DNA of 53,554 nt. Origin: an uncultured Alphaproteobacteria bacterium. GTDB lineage: Bacteria; Pseudomonadota; Alphaproteobacteria; HIMB59. Position numbers and translations under genes: made by a program. Below the pieces are notes generated by a model. That model had not been told where the DNA came from, did no database searches, and was given only the letters and a program-made list of their open reading frames with translations. The stretch lies in contig CACLZM010000004.1 in the NCBI GenBank assembly GCA_902611415.1, positions 71,628-125,181 on the forward strand. Reading direction: 5' to 3'. Positions 32,797 through 41,921 of this stretch are shown one piece after another. The number at the start of each line of letters is the position of its first letter. The first letter of the stretch is position 1.

Positions 32797-33960
32797 GTGA
32801 AAGCGTTTCAATTCAACACTACTCCTGGAATAAGATTTGGAAGTGACTATTCAATAGGCACAGCAGAAGAAGTTTCTAAAAAACTTGGTAACAAAATACT
32901 ATTTGTAACTGATCCGGGTTTAGTAAAAATTGGGTTACACGAAAGAACAATTACTGAGCTTCAAAAATACTCTGAAATTTTAATTTTTGATAATGTTGAA
33001 GCTGACCCATCTATAAAAACACTTATGAGTTGTGTACAACAGGGAAGAGATTTTGATGCAACAGGTGTAATTGGATTTGGTGGTGGATCATCAATGGACG
33101 TATCGAAATTAACTGCACTTTTGATTGGCTCAAACGAAAATATTCATGAAGCTTGGGGAGTGGCTAATGCTAAAGGGCCTAGACTCCCTCTTGCACTTTA
33201 CCCAACAACTTCTGGTACTGGTTCTGAAGTAACTCCAATTTCTATTATCACACAAGAAGATTTAGAAAAAAAAGGAGTCTCCTCTCCTATTATACTTCCA
33301 GACCTTGCAATTCTTGATCCATCATTAACACTCGGTCTTCCCCCTCACATTACTGCTGCTACCGGTATTGATGCAATGGTCCACGCGATAGAGTCTTATG
33401 CTTCAAAAAGTGTGAACAATAATTTGATCTCCCAAACACTTGCAAAGGAAGCATTGAAGCTTTTAGGTAGTTCTATAAGACAAGCTGTCATTAACGGAAA
33501 GGATATTGAAGCAAGATCAAATATGCTTGTTGGCTCTATGTTAGCAGGTGTCTCCTTTGGAAACTCTCCAGTTGCTGGCGTTCATGCTTTAGCATATCCG
33601 ATTGGAGGCACTTATCATGTCCCTCACGGTCTTTCCAACGCACTTGTCCTGCCATATGTTTTAAGATTTAATATATCTGATCAAAATGCATCAAAACTAT
33701 ACAGTGAAATAGCCCCGATTGTTTTTCCAGATATTGATACAAGCACCAGCACTCAAGATATTTCTTCAAAATTCATTGAAAAGTTGTCAGATCTATCAAG
33801 TGAATTAGGTTTAGAACAAAGATTAAGAGATCTCGACATCCCTGAAACTGCATGCGAAACAATGGCTAGAGATGCTATGAAACAAACCCGATTACTAATC
33901 AATAACCCAAGAGAAATATCTGAAAAAGATGCTTTTGATATTTATAGGTCTGCATGGTAA
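32797..33960 (+). CDS. Iron-containing (group III) alcohol dehydrogenase
   Basis: A 387-aa NAD(P)-dependent alcohol/aldehyde oxidoreductase. The dinucleotide-binding GFGGGSSMDVSK lies at about 93-104. PTTSGTGSEVTPISI and the metal ligands Asp192/His196 in GIDAMVHAIESY follow, then further His ligands in HALAYPIGGTYHVPHGLSNA. Length is normal. The start is a GTG at 32797. It is the first plus-strand gene after the ParA divergence and is followed by a 73-base gap with an inverted repeat. Substrates of this family range from short alcohols to lactaldehyde and maleylacetate. Confidence 0.92.
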   Translation: MKAFQFNTTPGIRFGSDYSIGTAEEVSKKLGNKILFVTDPGLVKIGLHERTITELQKYSEILIFDNVEADPSIKTLMSCVQQGRDFDATGVIGFGGGSSMDVSKLTALLIGSNENIHEAWGVANAKGPRLPLALYPTTSGTGSEVTPISIITQEDLEKKGVSSPIILPDLAILDPSLTLGLPPHITAATGIDAMVHAIESYASKSVNNNLISQTLAKEALKLLGSSIRQAVINGKDIEARSNMLVGSMLAGVSFGNSPVAGVHALAYPIGGTYHVPHGLSNALVLPYVLRFNISDQNASKLYSEIAPIVFPDIDTSTSTQDISSKFIEKLSDLSSELGLEQRLRDLDIPETACETMARDAMKQTRLLINNPREISEKDAFDIYRSAW

Positions 33961-33976
33961 AAACTTCATCTGATAA

Positions 33977-33998
33977 GAGATGGTAAATTTATCATCTT
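33977..33998 (+). repeat. Imperfect inverted repeat after the alcohol dehydrogenase gene
   Basis: The arms 33977-33987 and 33988-33998 pair with G-U pairs and practically no loop (core GATGGTAAATTTATCATC). It may be a weak terminator or an operator-like palindrome before the ABC-2 module. There is no clean T-run. Confidence 0.3.
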
Positions 33999-34033
33999 GA
34001 ATTATTAAGATTTTAAACTAAATAATATGAAAA

Positions 34034-34735
34034 ATGTTAAGTGTAATAGATATTTCTAAAAATTTTGGCGATTTTACTGCCATTAATAAACTCTCTTTTG
34101 AGGTCAAAGTTGGTGATGTGATGGGGTTCCTTGGACCTAATGGTGCTGGCAAAACAACTTCCATGAGGGTAATAACAGGTTATCTTAAATCTGACAGTGG
34201 AAACGTTATCATAAACAATAAGGACACTGAAATAGATCCCATTCACACAAAGTCAATGATTGGCTACTTACCTGAAGGTGTTCCACTTTATTTGGACTTT
34301 TCACCATATCTTTACCTAGACTACGTTTGCCAAGTAAGAAATATAAAAAACTCAAAAGTAGCAATAAAAAAAGTAATTAATGATCTGCAATTAGATGAAG
34401 TAAAAGATGTTCCTATTGAAACTTTATCAAAAGGTTTTAAAAGACGTGTTGGAATAGCACAGGCTCTTATTCATAATCCCAAATTACTGATCTTAGATGA
34501 GCCAACTGATGGATTGGATCCCCTTCAAAAGTTTGAAGTAAGAAAATTAATTAAAAAATTATCTAAAACGAAAGCAATTATAATTTCTACACACATTCTT
34601 GATGAAGTCCCAGAGGTTTGTAATAAGTGTCTTATTATTAATGATGGACAAAAAGTCTTTGAGGGAACTCCAGCACAGCTTAAGAAAAAAATTGGTAAAT
34701 CCCTAGATGAAAAATTTAGAAAGTTAGTAAGCTAA
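34034..34735 (+). CDS. ABC-2 transporter ATPase, GldA/NatA-like
   Basis: A 233-aa ATPase. Walker A GPNGAGKTT (34-42), signature LSKGFKRRVGIAQAL and Walker B LLILDEPTDGLDP are all intact. It is typical of ABC-2 exporters and closest in context to GldA of gliding bacteria, because the next genes encode a GldF-like permease and a GldG-like protein. The stop overlaps the permease ATG (TAATG). The exported substrate is unknown. Similar modules occur in non-gliding marine proteobacteria, so motility should not be assumed. Confidence 0.9.
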   Translation: MLSVIDISKNFGDFTAINKLSFEVKVGDVMGFLGPNGAGKTTSMRVITGYLKSDSGNVIINNKDTEIDPIHTKSMIGYLPEGVPLYLDFSPYLYLDYVCQVRNIKNSKVAIKKVINDLQLDEVKDVPIETLSKGFKRRVGIAQALIHNPKLLILDEPTDGLDPLQKFEVRKLIKKLSKTKAIIISTHILDEVPEVCNKCLIINDGQKVFEGTPAQLKKKIGKSLDEKFRKLVS

Positions 34736-35454
34736 TGTTGGCGCTGATTAAAAGAGAACTTAAATTATATTTTATTACTCCTGTCGCCTATATTTTTACT
34801 GCAATATTTATTTTGACCTCTATGTCCTTGACATTTTATTTTGGCTCGTTTTTCTCCTCAGGAGTTGCAGACTTAACAGTTTTTTTTAGTTTTATCCCAT
34901 GGGTTTTTATTTTCTTTGTCTCTGCAGTTACTATGAAAAGTTGGTCCGAGGAAAAAAGACTTGGTACTATTGAATTATTAATGACTTTGCCAATTCCTTT
35001 GTGGAAGATAGTGTTGAGTAAATTTTTTGCAACTTGGGCTTTTGTTGTATTCTCAGTTGTTTTGACGTTTCCTATTTGGATTACAGTAAATTATCTTGGA
35101 AACCCTGATAACCTTGTAATTATTGGCCAATATCTTGGTGTTATTATCATGGCAGGTGCTTATGTCTCTCTTGGAATTTTCTTTTCTTCGTTAACTAACA
35201 ATCAAATAATTGCTTTTATTTTATCTATTTTAGTCTCATTTCTTTTTACCATAAGTGGGTTTCCTCTTATGATTAATTTTATAACTGGGATTTTACCTAT
35301 TGAAATAGTAGAACTCATTTCTAGTTTTAGCTTTTTGACTCACTTCTCAAGTATCCAAACGGGTTTCTTCTCAATTAAAGGATTGTTTTTCTTTTTATCC
35401 TTTATTGCTCTTTGGAATTATTTAACAATTATAAAATTTTTAAATCGAGACTAA
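34735..35454 (+). CDS. ABC-2 transporter permease, GldF-like
   Basis: A 239-aa inner-membrane protein with six hydrophobic helices. The opening MLALIKRELKLYFITPVAYI and the short cytoplasmic MKSWSEEKRLGTIELLMTLP loop are diagnostic of the ABC-2/GldF group. Its stop codon shares one base with the next ATG. It would form the membrane channel with the ATPase encoded upstream. Confidence 0.88.
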   Translation: MLALIKRELKLYFITPVAYIFTAIFILTSMSLTFYFGSFFSSGVADLTVFFSFIPWVFIFFVSAVTMKSWSEEKRLGTIELLMTLPIPLWKIVLSKFFATWAFVVFSVVLTFPIWITVNYLGNPDNLVIIGQYLGVIIMAGAYVSLGIFFSSLTNNQIIAFILSILVSFLFTISGFPLMINFITGILPIEIVELISSFSFLTHFSSIQTGFFSIKGLFFFLSFIALWNYLTIIKFLNRD

Positions 35455-37289
35455 TGAATAAATTTTTACAAAAAAACTATCTTATAGTATCTATATTAAG
35501 CACTGTTATTTTATTTTTGTCCTTTAATTTTATAATCCAAAAAATCAATTTTAATTTAGGAGTTGATTTTACCTCTACTAAAACTTTTACTCTTTCAAGT
35601 GGTACTAAGAGAGTTATAGACGAAATAGAAGAGCCATTAAAAATTACTTTTGTGTATAGCAGAGACTTGTCTAAAAATATTCCAATTATTCAAAATTATG
35701 CTAATCAAGTTCAAGGTCTATTAAACAGATATTCAGATCTAGCTTCAGGTAAAATTGAATTAAACTTTATTGAACCAGAGCCTTATTCAGATGATGAAGA
35801 TTATGTAAATAGATATGGTGTGCAAGGTTTTCCTATAGATCAAGAGGGGTCCAAAGTATATTTTGGATTAATTGCTTCAAATACTACAGATGACATAGAA
35901 ACTGTTCCCTTTTTTGATCCCTCAAAAGCTGGCACATTAGAAAAACAATTAACTGACATTGTATACAAACTTAATAGATCAAAAAAACCAATGATTGGTT
36001 TTTTATCATGGGTGGACACTACACCCCCAATGATGCCAAATAATCAACTTGGACAGGGAGAATACACAATACTTGAGGAGCTTAGTTATTTTTATGATTT
36101 TGAGTTTTTAGATACAGACGTAGAGAGTTTTGAAGGCATAGACTTATTGATAGTTTATCACCCCTCTGATATTAGTGACAAAACTGAATATGCAGTTGAA
36201 CAATTCATCTTGAATGGGGGAAAATCAGTTATTTTTGTTGATCCATTTTTTGAGAAAAATGACCATTCGAATAAATCATCAAATTTAGAAAATGTCTTAA
36301 AAACCCTCAATATTAACTATAATAGCAATGTTATTTTAGATGGCGCTCAAGCAACAAGACTGCAGACACAACAAAACATAACTGAAAATACATCTTTGCA
36401 AACTATGTTGAAATTGAATTGGCCTGAAGTCAGAGGACAGTTCATCAATCAAGCTGAAGAAATTGGGGACGGTTTATCTTTAATTAGACTTGTGTCTCCA
36501 GGTGGTCTTTCCCCATTAAACGATGAAAGTGAAATTTCATACACACCTATTATGTCCTCCAGTGAGGTAACAATGGATCTACCTATGAAAGAGGTACATG
36601 ATCCAATTAAGCTCATTAATAATTTTCAGCCAACAGGTATTAGCTATGACTTTGGAGTAAGATTAAGTGGTATCGCAAAAAGTAATTTTAATGATTTTGA
36701 ATTTAAAAATGATAATCATTTAGAAATATCCTCAAAAAATATAAGTGTAGTAGTTTTTAGTGACGCTGATTTTATAAGAAATGCCTTTTGGGCAAGAATT
36801 CAAAAATTTTTAGATACCAATGTTATAGAGGCGACATCTGATAATGGAAGTTTAGTTACAAATGTGTTTGACTCAATGACAGGTTATGATGAATTTATTG
36901 ATCTGAGAAACAAAGAGGCTCCATTTAGACCGTTTGTTGTAGTTCAAAAACTTCAAGCAGAAGCAGAGCAGATGTATCTAGGACAGGAACAGCAATTACA
37001 AGCTCAACTTGATAATACATTAAATCAAATTCAAAATTTATCAGGCGGTAGAGATGTAGAAAGTGTCAATTTATCTGACAAACAATTAATGGAATTAGCA
37101 AATTTTCAATTACAAGTAGAAAATACTCGTAAACAACTAAGAGAAGTTAGAAGAAATTTAAGTAAAGACATAGATCGATTAGCAAATCAAATAAATATAT
37201 TAAATACTTTTTTAATACCTGTTCTTTTAATTCTACTAATGTTTTTTATTCCAAGACAACTCGGTATAAGAAAAAGAAAAAGCAGATAA
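35454..37289 (+). CDS. GldG-like auxiliary component of ABC-2 transporter
   Basis: A 611-aa protein started at the ATG at 35454, because it overlaps the permease stop by one base and then opens with the expected membrane anchor. The large periplasmic part has the GldG/IFT52-like domain (TSTKTFTLSSGTKRVIDEI, LIVYHPSDI, FILNGGKSVIFVDPF). A Gln/Asn/Leu coiled coil lies around 505-585, with a second anchor near the C-terminus (LIPVLLILLMFFIPRQLG). It is the usual third gene of the Gld-like ABC module and probably acts with the exporter at the periplasmic face. Confidence 0.87.
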   Translation: MNKFLQKNYLIVSILSTVILFLSFNFIIQKINFNLGVDFTSTKTFTLSSGTKRVIDEIEEPLKITFVYSRDLSKNIPIIQNYANQVQGLLNRYSDLASGKIELNFIEPEPYSDDEDYVNRYGVQGFPIDQEGSKVYFGLIASNTTDDIETVPFFDPSKAGTLEKQLTDIVYKLNRSKKPMIGFLSWVDTTPPMMPNNQLGQGEYTILEELSYFYDFEFLDTDVESFEGIDLLIVYHPSDISDKTEYAVEQFILNGGKSVIFVDPFFEKNDHSNKSSNLENVLKTLNINYNSNVILDGAQATRLQTQQNITENTSLQTMLKLNWPEVRGQFINQAEEIGDGLSLIRLVSPGGLSPLNDESEISYTPIMSSSEVTMDLPMKEVHDPIKLINNFQPTGISYDFGVRLSGIAKSNFNDFEFKNDNHLEISSKNISVVVFSDADFIRNAFWARIQKFLDTNVIEATSDNGSLVTNVFDSMTGYDEFIDLRNKEAPFRPFVVVQKLQAEAEQMYLGQEQQLQAQLDNTLNQIQNLSGGRDVESVNLSDKQLMELANFQLQVENTRKQLREVRRNLSKDIDRLANQINILNTFLIPVLLILLMFFIPRQLGIRKRKSR

Positions 37290-38294
37290 ATGTACATTAA
37301 AAATTTAAAAATATTGGTTTTACTATCTTTTGGATTTTTAATGATTGCCCTTGGCATGTATTTTGATGGCAAAAATATCTCTAACAAGTCATCATCTGAA
37401 GTATTATTTCCTAGTTTTGATGATGTTTTACCGGAAATAGCATACATTGAATTTTCTAATCAAAATGGAAAATCTGTTATTGAAATCATTGATAATCAAT
37501 GGCTTATTTCAAGCTCAAATAATTTTCCGGCAAATACTGAGCTTTTAAGTAGGTTTTTTATTCAACTTCGTGAAGCAAATATTTTAGATGCTAAAACTAA
37601 TCGTGAAGATCTTTTATACAAATTGGGTCTAGATGATGAAAATAAAATGCAATTAATATTAAAATCTGAAGACGGTGAAGTATTGTATTCACTAGATATT
37701 GGTATTTATAATTACAATATCCCAGGATCTTATATAAAAGCTCCTGAGTCTAATCAATCTTATTTGGTTTCAACAAACTTAACCGCCGATGTATCTGATT
37801 TCTATTGGGTACCCACCGATTTAATAAATGTCGGTAAATCTCAAATTCAATCAATTCAAATTTATAATCAAAATATGATTAACTTAAGTATGAAAGAAGG
37901 AGAACTGAAACATACAAATTTAACCTCTCAATTTAATGAAATTGATAATGATAAAATTATCGATGCTCAAAATATATTAACTGATCTTCAACATAATGGT
38001 TTTATACTTAAGATAGAATTACCTAACTCTCCAGATTTAAAAGCTAGGTTTACACTCAATAATGGAACTATAATTTTTGTAAATCTTTACGATATTGAGG
38101 GTAAAGGTGTTCACGCTACTTTTGATTGGAATTATGTCGATGATAAAGTTCAAATATCAAAGTTTATAGATCCATTGCTAGATGGAAATCAAATACAAGT
38201 TAGTTCTGTTGCTTTTTTAAATAATTTTGCTTTTAGCGTTCCTCAAATATTTTTTGATACATTGAATATAAAATTAAGAGAAAAAACCGAATAA
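37290..38294 (+). CDS. DUF4340-type protein, Gld-like ABC module
   Basis: A 334-aa protein with an N-terminal membrane anchor (LKILVLLSFGFLMIALGMYF) and a long periplasmic beta-rich part. It contains the pattern of DUF4340 proteins: IEIIDNQWLISSSNNFPANT, ILDAKTNREDLLYKLGLDDE and WVPTDLINVGKSQI. DUF4340 genes often follow gldG-like genes. It starts directly at the GldG-like stop and ends tail to tail with GalM. The biochemical role is not known. Confidence 0.8.
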   Translation: MYIKNLKILVLLSFGFLMIALGMYFDGKNISNKSSSEVLFPSFDDVLPEIAYIEFSNQNGKSVIEIIDNQWLISSSNNFPANTELLSRFFIQLREANILDAKTNREDLLYKLGLDDENKMQLILKSEDGEVLYSLDIGIYNYNIPGSYIKAPESNQSYLVSTNLTADVSDFYWVPTDLINVGKSQIQSIQIYNQNMINLSMKEGELKHTNLTSQFNEIDNDKIIDAQNILTDLQHNGFILKIELPNSPDLKARFTLNNGTIIFVNLYDIEGKGVHATFDWNYVDDKVQISKFIDPLLDGNQIQVSSVAFLNNFAFSVPQIFFDTLNIKLREKTE

Positions 38295-39248
38295 TTATTT
38301 AATTTCTCCAATTTCAAACTTCATTTGGTGTTTATAAATTTGTGATGGGTTTAATTGCGTTGAAGGAAATTTTCGATTATTAGGTGCATTTGGAAAACCC
38401 TGAGTTTCAAAACACATACCTTGATATTTTTTAATTTTAATACGATTACTGGAATATTTTAAATGTTGACCAGTATAGAATTGAACACCAGGTTGATTTG
38501 AAAAAATTTTTAGGGATATATTGCTTTTTGGTGATTGTATTTTAGCTACAAACCGAGAATTTTTTTTTATGATAAAATTTTCATCAAATCCCTTGAATTT
38601 ATTAGTAAATTTATCACGTATCCTAGTTGATTTTTTAAAATCAAAACGTGTTCCTTTTACATTCATTACCCTACCAGTTGGTATATTTTCAGAATCATTT
38701 TCTAAGTACTGATTTGAATTGATTTGGACGTAGTGATCAAAAATATCTTTTTTGATTTTATCTAAATTCCAATAGGCGTGATTTACTAAATTAACGTGAG
38801 TAGTTTTTGATGTTTGTGCACTTATATTGATTTTGAAGGTCGAATTTACAATTGAGTAATCACAAATGGAATATAATTCTCCTGGGAAACCCTGATCTTT
38901 ATCTGGTGATATACAATAATAGCTAATATGAGATTTAGAGAAGCTCTTAACTTGCCAAATTTTTGAGTCAAACCCTTTTTTACCGCCATGTAATATATTT
39001 TTTCCCTCGTTTTTAATTAATTTGTATTTTACTCCTTTGATCTGAAATTGAGCTTTTTTTATTCTATTTGCATACCTGCCACATGTTGCGCCTAAGTAAT
39101 TTTTATTATTTTTATATGATGAGATATTTCCTAAATTAAGAATTAAATTGATTTTTTTCTTTTTGTAAAAAACTTCAAATAATGTTGCACCAATATTAAG
39201 AGTCTTAACTCTTAAAAACTTATTTTCAATTGTGTGTGATTTAATCAT
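38295..39248 (-). CDS. galM: Aldose 1-epimerase (galactose mutarotase)
   Basis: A 317-aa beta-sandwich enzyme that interconverts alpha and beta anomers of free sugars. Landmarks: NYLGATCGRYANRI, the catalytic-region NLVNHAYWNLD with His, and the C-terminal CFETQGFPNAPN with the catalytic Glu. It is slightly shorter than average (about 340). It is the last gene of the minus-strand catabolic directon, 6 bases after the aldolase, and probably supplies the right anomer of the imported sugar. Confidence 0.9.
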   Translation of the reverse strand: MIKSHTIENKFLRVKTLNIGATLFEVFYKKKKINLILNLGNISSYKNNKNYLGATCGRYANRIKKAQFQIKGVKYKLIKNEGKNILHGGKKGFDSKIWQVKSFSKSHISYYCISPDKDQGFPGELYSICDYSIVNSTFKINISAQTSKTTHVNLVNHAYWNLDKIKKDIFDHYVQINSNQYLENDSENIPTGRVMNVKGTRFDFKKSTRIRDKFTNKFKGFDENFIIKKNSRFVAKIQSPKSNISLKIFSNQPGVQFYTGQHLKYSSNRIKIKKYQGMCFETQGFPNAPNNRKFPSTQLNPSQIYKHQMKFEIGEIK

Positions 39249-39254
39249 TAATGA

Positions 39255-40085
39255 TTAAATTTTTGAAATATTCTCTAAAACTTTTTTTGTTACTTCTTTT
39301 AATCTTGGGATAGTTGAATTGATTAATTTGATACGGTCATAAGTATTTGGATCTTTTACAATTTCCTCTCTTAAAGTATCGCCAAAAGTTTTTCTGAGTT
39401 CAGTACCGATATTAAACTTACAAACATTCGTTGTATTTGCTATCGTTCTTTTAAGTGTATCGTCGATACCGCTACTTCCGTGAAGCACCAATGGTACTTC
39501 GGTTAAGGTTTCTATCTTCTTTATGACTTGCATATCAATAGAAGAGGATTTGTTTGTCTGCAAGTGTACGTTTCCTACACTGATGGCCATAGCATCACAT
39601 TTGGTTAATTCAGCAAATGTCTTCGCTTCTTCTGGATCTGTGCTTTGTGACTTAGCACCATCATTGTAACCAACAAATCCAATTTCTCCCTCAACGGAAA
39701 TATTTTGTTTATGAGCTAATTCAACGATTTCACTTGTTTTATCAACGTTTTCATTAAGTGAAAGCTTGGATCCATCAAACATTACAGATGTAAATCCGTT
39801 GTCAATTGCCTCTAAACACTCTTCTTTAGTATAACCATGATCTAAATGACAAACTATTGGACTAGATGATTGCTCAGCCAAGTATCTAAACATTTTACCT
39901 AAAACTGGCAGAGGTGTATTCGCTCTACAACCTGGTCCTGCTTGAAGAATCACAGGCACCTTGAGCTCTTCGGCTGTTTCTGCATAACATCTTGCATCCT
40001 CCCAACCTAGTACCACTAATCCTGCAATGGCATAATTATTTTTTTTTGCTTCTTGTAAAACTTCTGAGAGGCTAGCTATCGTCAT
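39255..40085 (-). CDS. Class II fructose-bisphosphate aldolase family protein (IolJ/KbaY-like)
   Basis: A 276-aa zinc aldolase. The zinc/active site segment VCHLDHGYTKEECLEAI, SVMFDGSKLSLNENV, the Glu in ISVEGEIGFVG, and VLHGSSGIDDTLKR are conserved landmarks. Because it is coupled to IolB (4-base overlap) and an IolC-like kinase, the likely substrate is 2-deoxy-5-keto-gluconate 6-phosphate, split to dihydroxyacetone phosphate and malonic semialdehyde. Fructose or tagatose bisphosphate cannot be excluded by eye. Confidence 0.85.
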   Translation of the reverse strand: MTIASLSEVLQEAKKNNYAIAGLVVLGWEDARCYAETAEELKVPVILQAGPGCRANTPLPVLGKMFRYLAEQSSSPIVCHLDHGYTKEECLEAIDNGFTSVMFDGSKLSLNENVDKTSEIVELAHKQNISVEGEIGFVGYNDGAKSQSTDPEEAKTFAELTKCDAMAISVGNVHLQTNKSSSIDMQVIKKIETLTEVPLVLHGSSGIDDTLKRTIANTTNVCKFNIGTELRKTFGDTLREEIVKDPNTYDRIKLINSTIPRLKEVTKKVLENISKI

Positions 40086-40924
40086 TTATATTTTGCTATC
40101 ATATCCTTAATACCTGGGATTGTTTCTAATTGGTAAGCATGAGTTTTTTGGAAAGATTGAATAAGTGATCTTTGAGAAAGACCTACTAGGATTGTAAAAT
40201 AATACATCTCATATCCTGGGGCAACCACACATGGATGATATCCTTTATTTATTGCAATAGTAGAGCCATTAAAAAGTTGATAACCGTGACCCTCTTTTTC
40301 ATCTTCTGATTGCATAATTTGAACACCAAAACCATGTCCTGGTTTAAATCGATAATTATAAACTTCATCATGCCGTGTTTCTTGAGGGAGATCATCTGTG
40401 TCGTGTTTGTGAGGAGGGAAGCCTGACCACCCTCCAGCGCCAACAGTATATAATTCATTTACTAATAATCGACCAACTTGATCATGATGTTTCGCACCCA
40501 AGATATGTTTAATTTTTCTGTGAGTTTTTGTATCGTCTGAGCCATATTGAACAACATCTAGTTCTTCTTTTAAAACGAGAAATGGCTCTAATTTTTTTTC
40601 ATAAATTCCACCAGCTATGAAACACTCAGAGGAGTCAGATAAACAAGTAATTTTACATTTTGAATTTGTAGGAATATAACTACCCTCAGGTTCACCATCC
40701 CATACGTCAGTTGTTCTTTTTCCAATCTGTCCTAACTTATTATCCTCCACGGTAATCTCGACGATACCTGTTGCTGGAACTACGCTACTTTCATGTTTTG
40801 ATAGTTGGTATTCATAGGACTCACCTTTTTTTAAATTGATAATATTAAAATAAACTAAGGGTACTGTTTCATTTGTTTCTCCAAATAAAGCTTGATTTTT
40901 ATTATCTGAATAAGGGATGTGCAT
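40082..40924 (-). CDS. iolB: 5-deoxy-glucuronate isomerase
   Basis: A 280-aa bicupin enzyme of myo-inositol catabolism, converting 5-deoxy-glucuronate to 2-deoxy-5-keto-gluconate. The diagnostic metal-binding stretch SGFPPHKHDTDDLPQETRHD, followed by EVYNYRFKPGHGFGVQIM, is clear, with the late HPCVVAPGYEMYYFTIL. Length is normal. It starts at 40924, one base before the kinase stop, and overlaps the aldolase by 4 bases. Confidence 0.9.
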   Translation of the reverse strand: MHIPYSDNKNQALFGETNETVPLVYFNIINLKKGESYEYQLSKHESSVVPATGIVEITVEDNKLGQIGKRTTDVWDGEPEGSYIPTNSKCKITCLSDSSECFIAGGIYEKKLEPFLVLKEELDVVQYGSDDTKTHRKIKHILGAKHHDQVGRLLVNELYTVGAGGWSGFPPHKHDTDDLPQETRHDEVYNYRFKPGHGFGVQIMQSEDEKEGHGYQLFNGSTIAINKGYHPCVVAPGYEMYYFTILVGLSQRSLIQSFQKTHAYQLETIPGIKDMIAKYK

Positions 40925-41887
40925 CTATAACTCCTTTTGATTTTGGTTAATAAATTTTTCTAATTCCTGATTGTTGGGCATAGCTGAGGAACAACCTACT
41001 CTTGTTACAACTATTGCAGCATTTGCGGAACCCCGAATTACTGCATCCTCTAAACTAAGGCCATTGTATAGGGAGCTTATAAAACCTCCATTGAATGCGT
41101 CGCCTGCACCCGTGGGTTTAATAGCTTCGACATTGAATGTCCCGTATTGGCTCTCATTTTCTTTAGTAAATACTTTAGATCCCTCTTCGCCCATTTTATA
41201 GACAATCACTGATGGTTTTTTTTTAATATACACTTTTGCTAATTCAAGTCCATTTGTGGAATTATCAGCCACATTAAATTCCAAATCGTTTCCAATGATA
41301 ATATCCATTTCATTCATAATTTCCTTATAAACATCTGATTTGATTGTATCAGACTCCCAGTTGTAAGGCCGATAATCAAGATCGATTATTAATGGTATCT
41401 TGAGATCTGAAGTTAGTTTTGAGGCAACCAAAACAGCATTCCTTGAAGGTTCTCCTGAAAGCGCAGTTCCAGAGATGAATACTGCAGAGTAATTATTAAA
41501 ATTAATTTTATTAATATCCTCCTTATTAAGTTGTAGATCACAAGGATTACTTCTGTAAAGAATAGATTGGTTATTTTTTAAAATAGTTTCAACAACAGCT
41601 ATTTGTGTTTGAAATGATTTATTAACTTTTCTGCAGTGTTCTACACCAACTTTGAATTCATTAAGTTTGTTAATTATGTATTTTCCGATTGCATCGTCAG
41701 ATATACAAGTAAGTAAATCAGTGCTGACACCCAAGTTCGATAGAGCAACACAAGTATTTGCCGCCGAGCCCCCTAAATGAGAAGAAAAGTTATTTACATC
41801 GGAGATTTTTGTACCGGGTGGCTCTGGATAAATATCTAATCCTGCTCTCCCTATTACAAGAATTTTTTTTGTATTATCAAATTTCAT
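40925..41887 (-). CDS. iolC: 5-dehydro-2-deoxygluconokinase-like PfkB kinase
   Basis: A 320-aa ATP-dependent ribokinase-family kinase. The N-terminal GRAGLDIYPEPPG and HLGGSAANTCVALSNLG are typical, as is the IolC-like DLDYRPYNW (about 169-177). The PfkB signature KPTGAGDAFNGGF places the catalytic base at Asp263. It sits immediately before iolB and the aldolase, so phosphorylation of 2-deoxy-5-keto-gluconate is the best reading. The symbol rests on context plus the DYRPYNW motif. Confidence 0.82.
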   Translation of the reverse strand: MKFDNTKKILVIGRAGLDIYPEPPGTKISDVNNFSSHLGGSAANTCVALSNLGVSTDLLTCISDDAIGKYIINKLNEFKVGVEHCRKVNKSFQTQIAVVETILKNNQSILYRSNPCDLQLNKEDINKINFNNYSAVFISGTALSGEPSRNAVLVASKLTSDLKIPLIIDLDYRPYNWESDTIKSDVYKEIMNEMDIIIGNDLEFNVADNSTNGLELAKVYIKKKPSVIVYKMGEEGSKVFTKENESQYGTFNVEAIKPTGAGDAFNGGFISSLYNGLSLEDAVIRGSANAAIVVTRVGCSSAMPNNQELEKFINQNQKEL

Positions 41888-41921
41888 TTAATGAAAATTA
41901 AGTCTAGAGGAATTATTGTAA

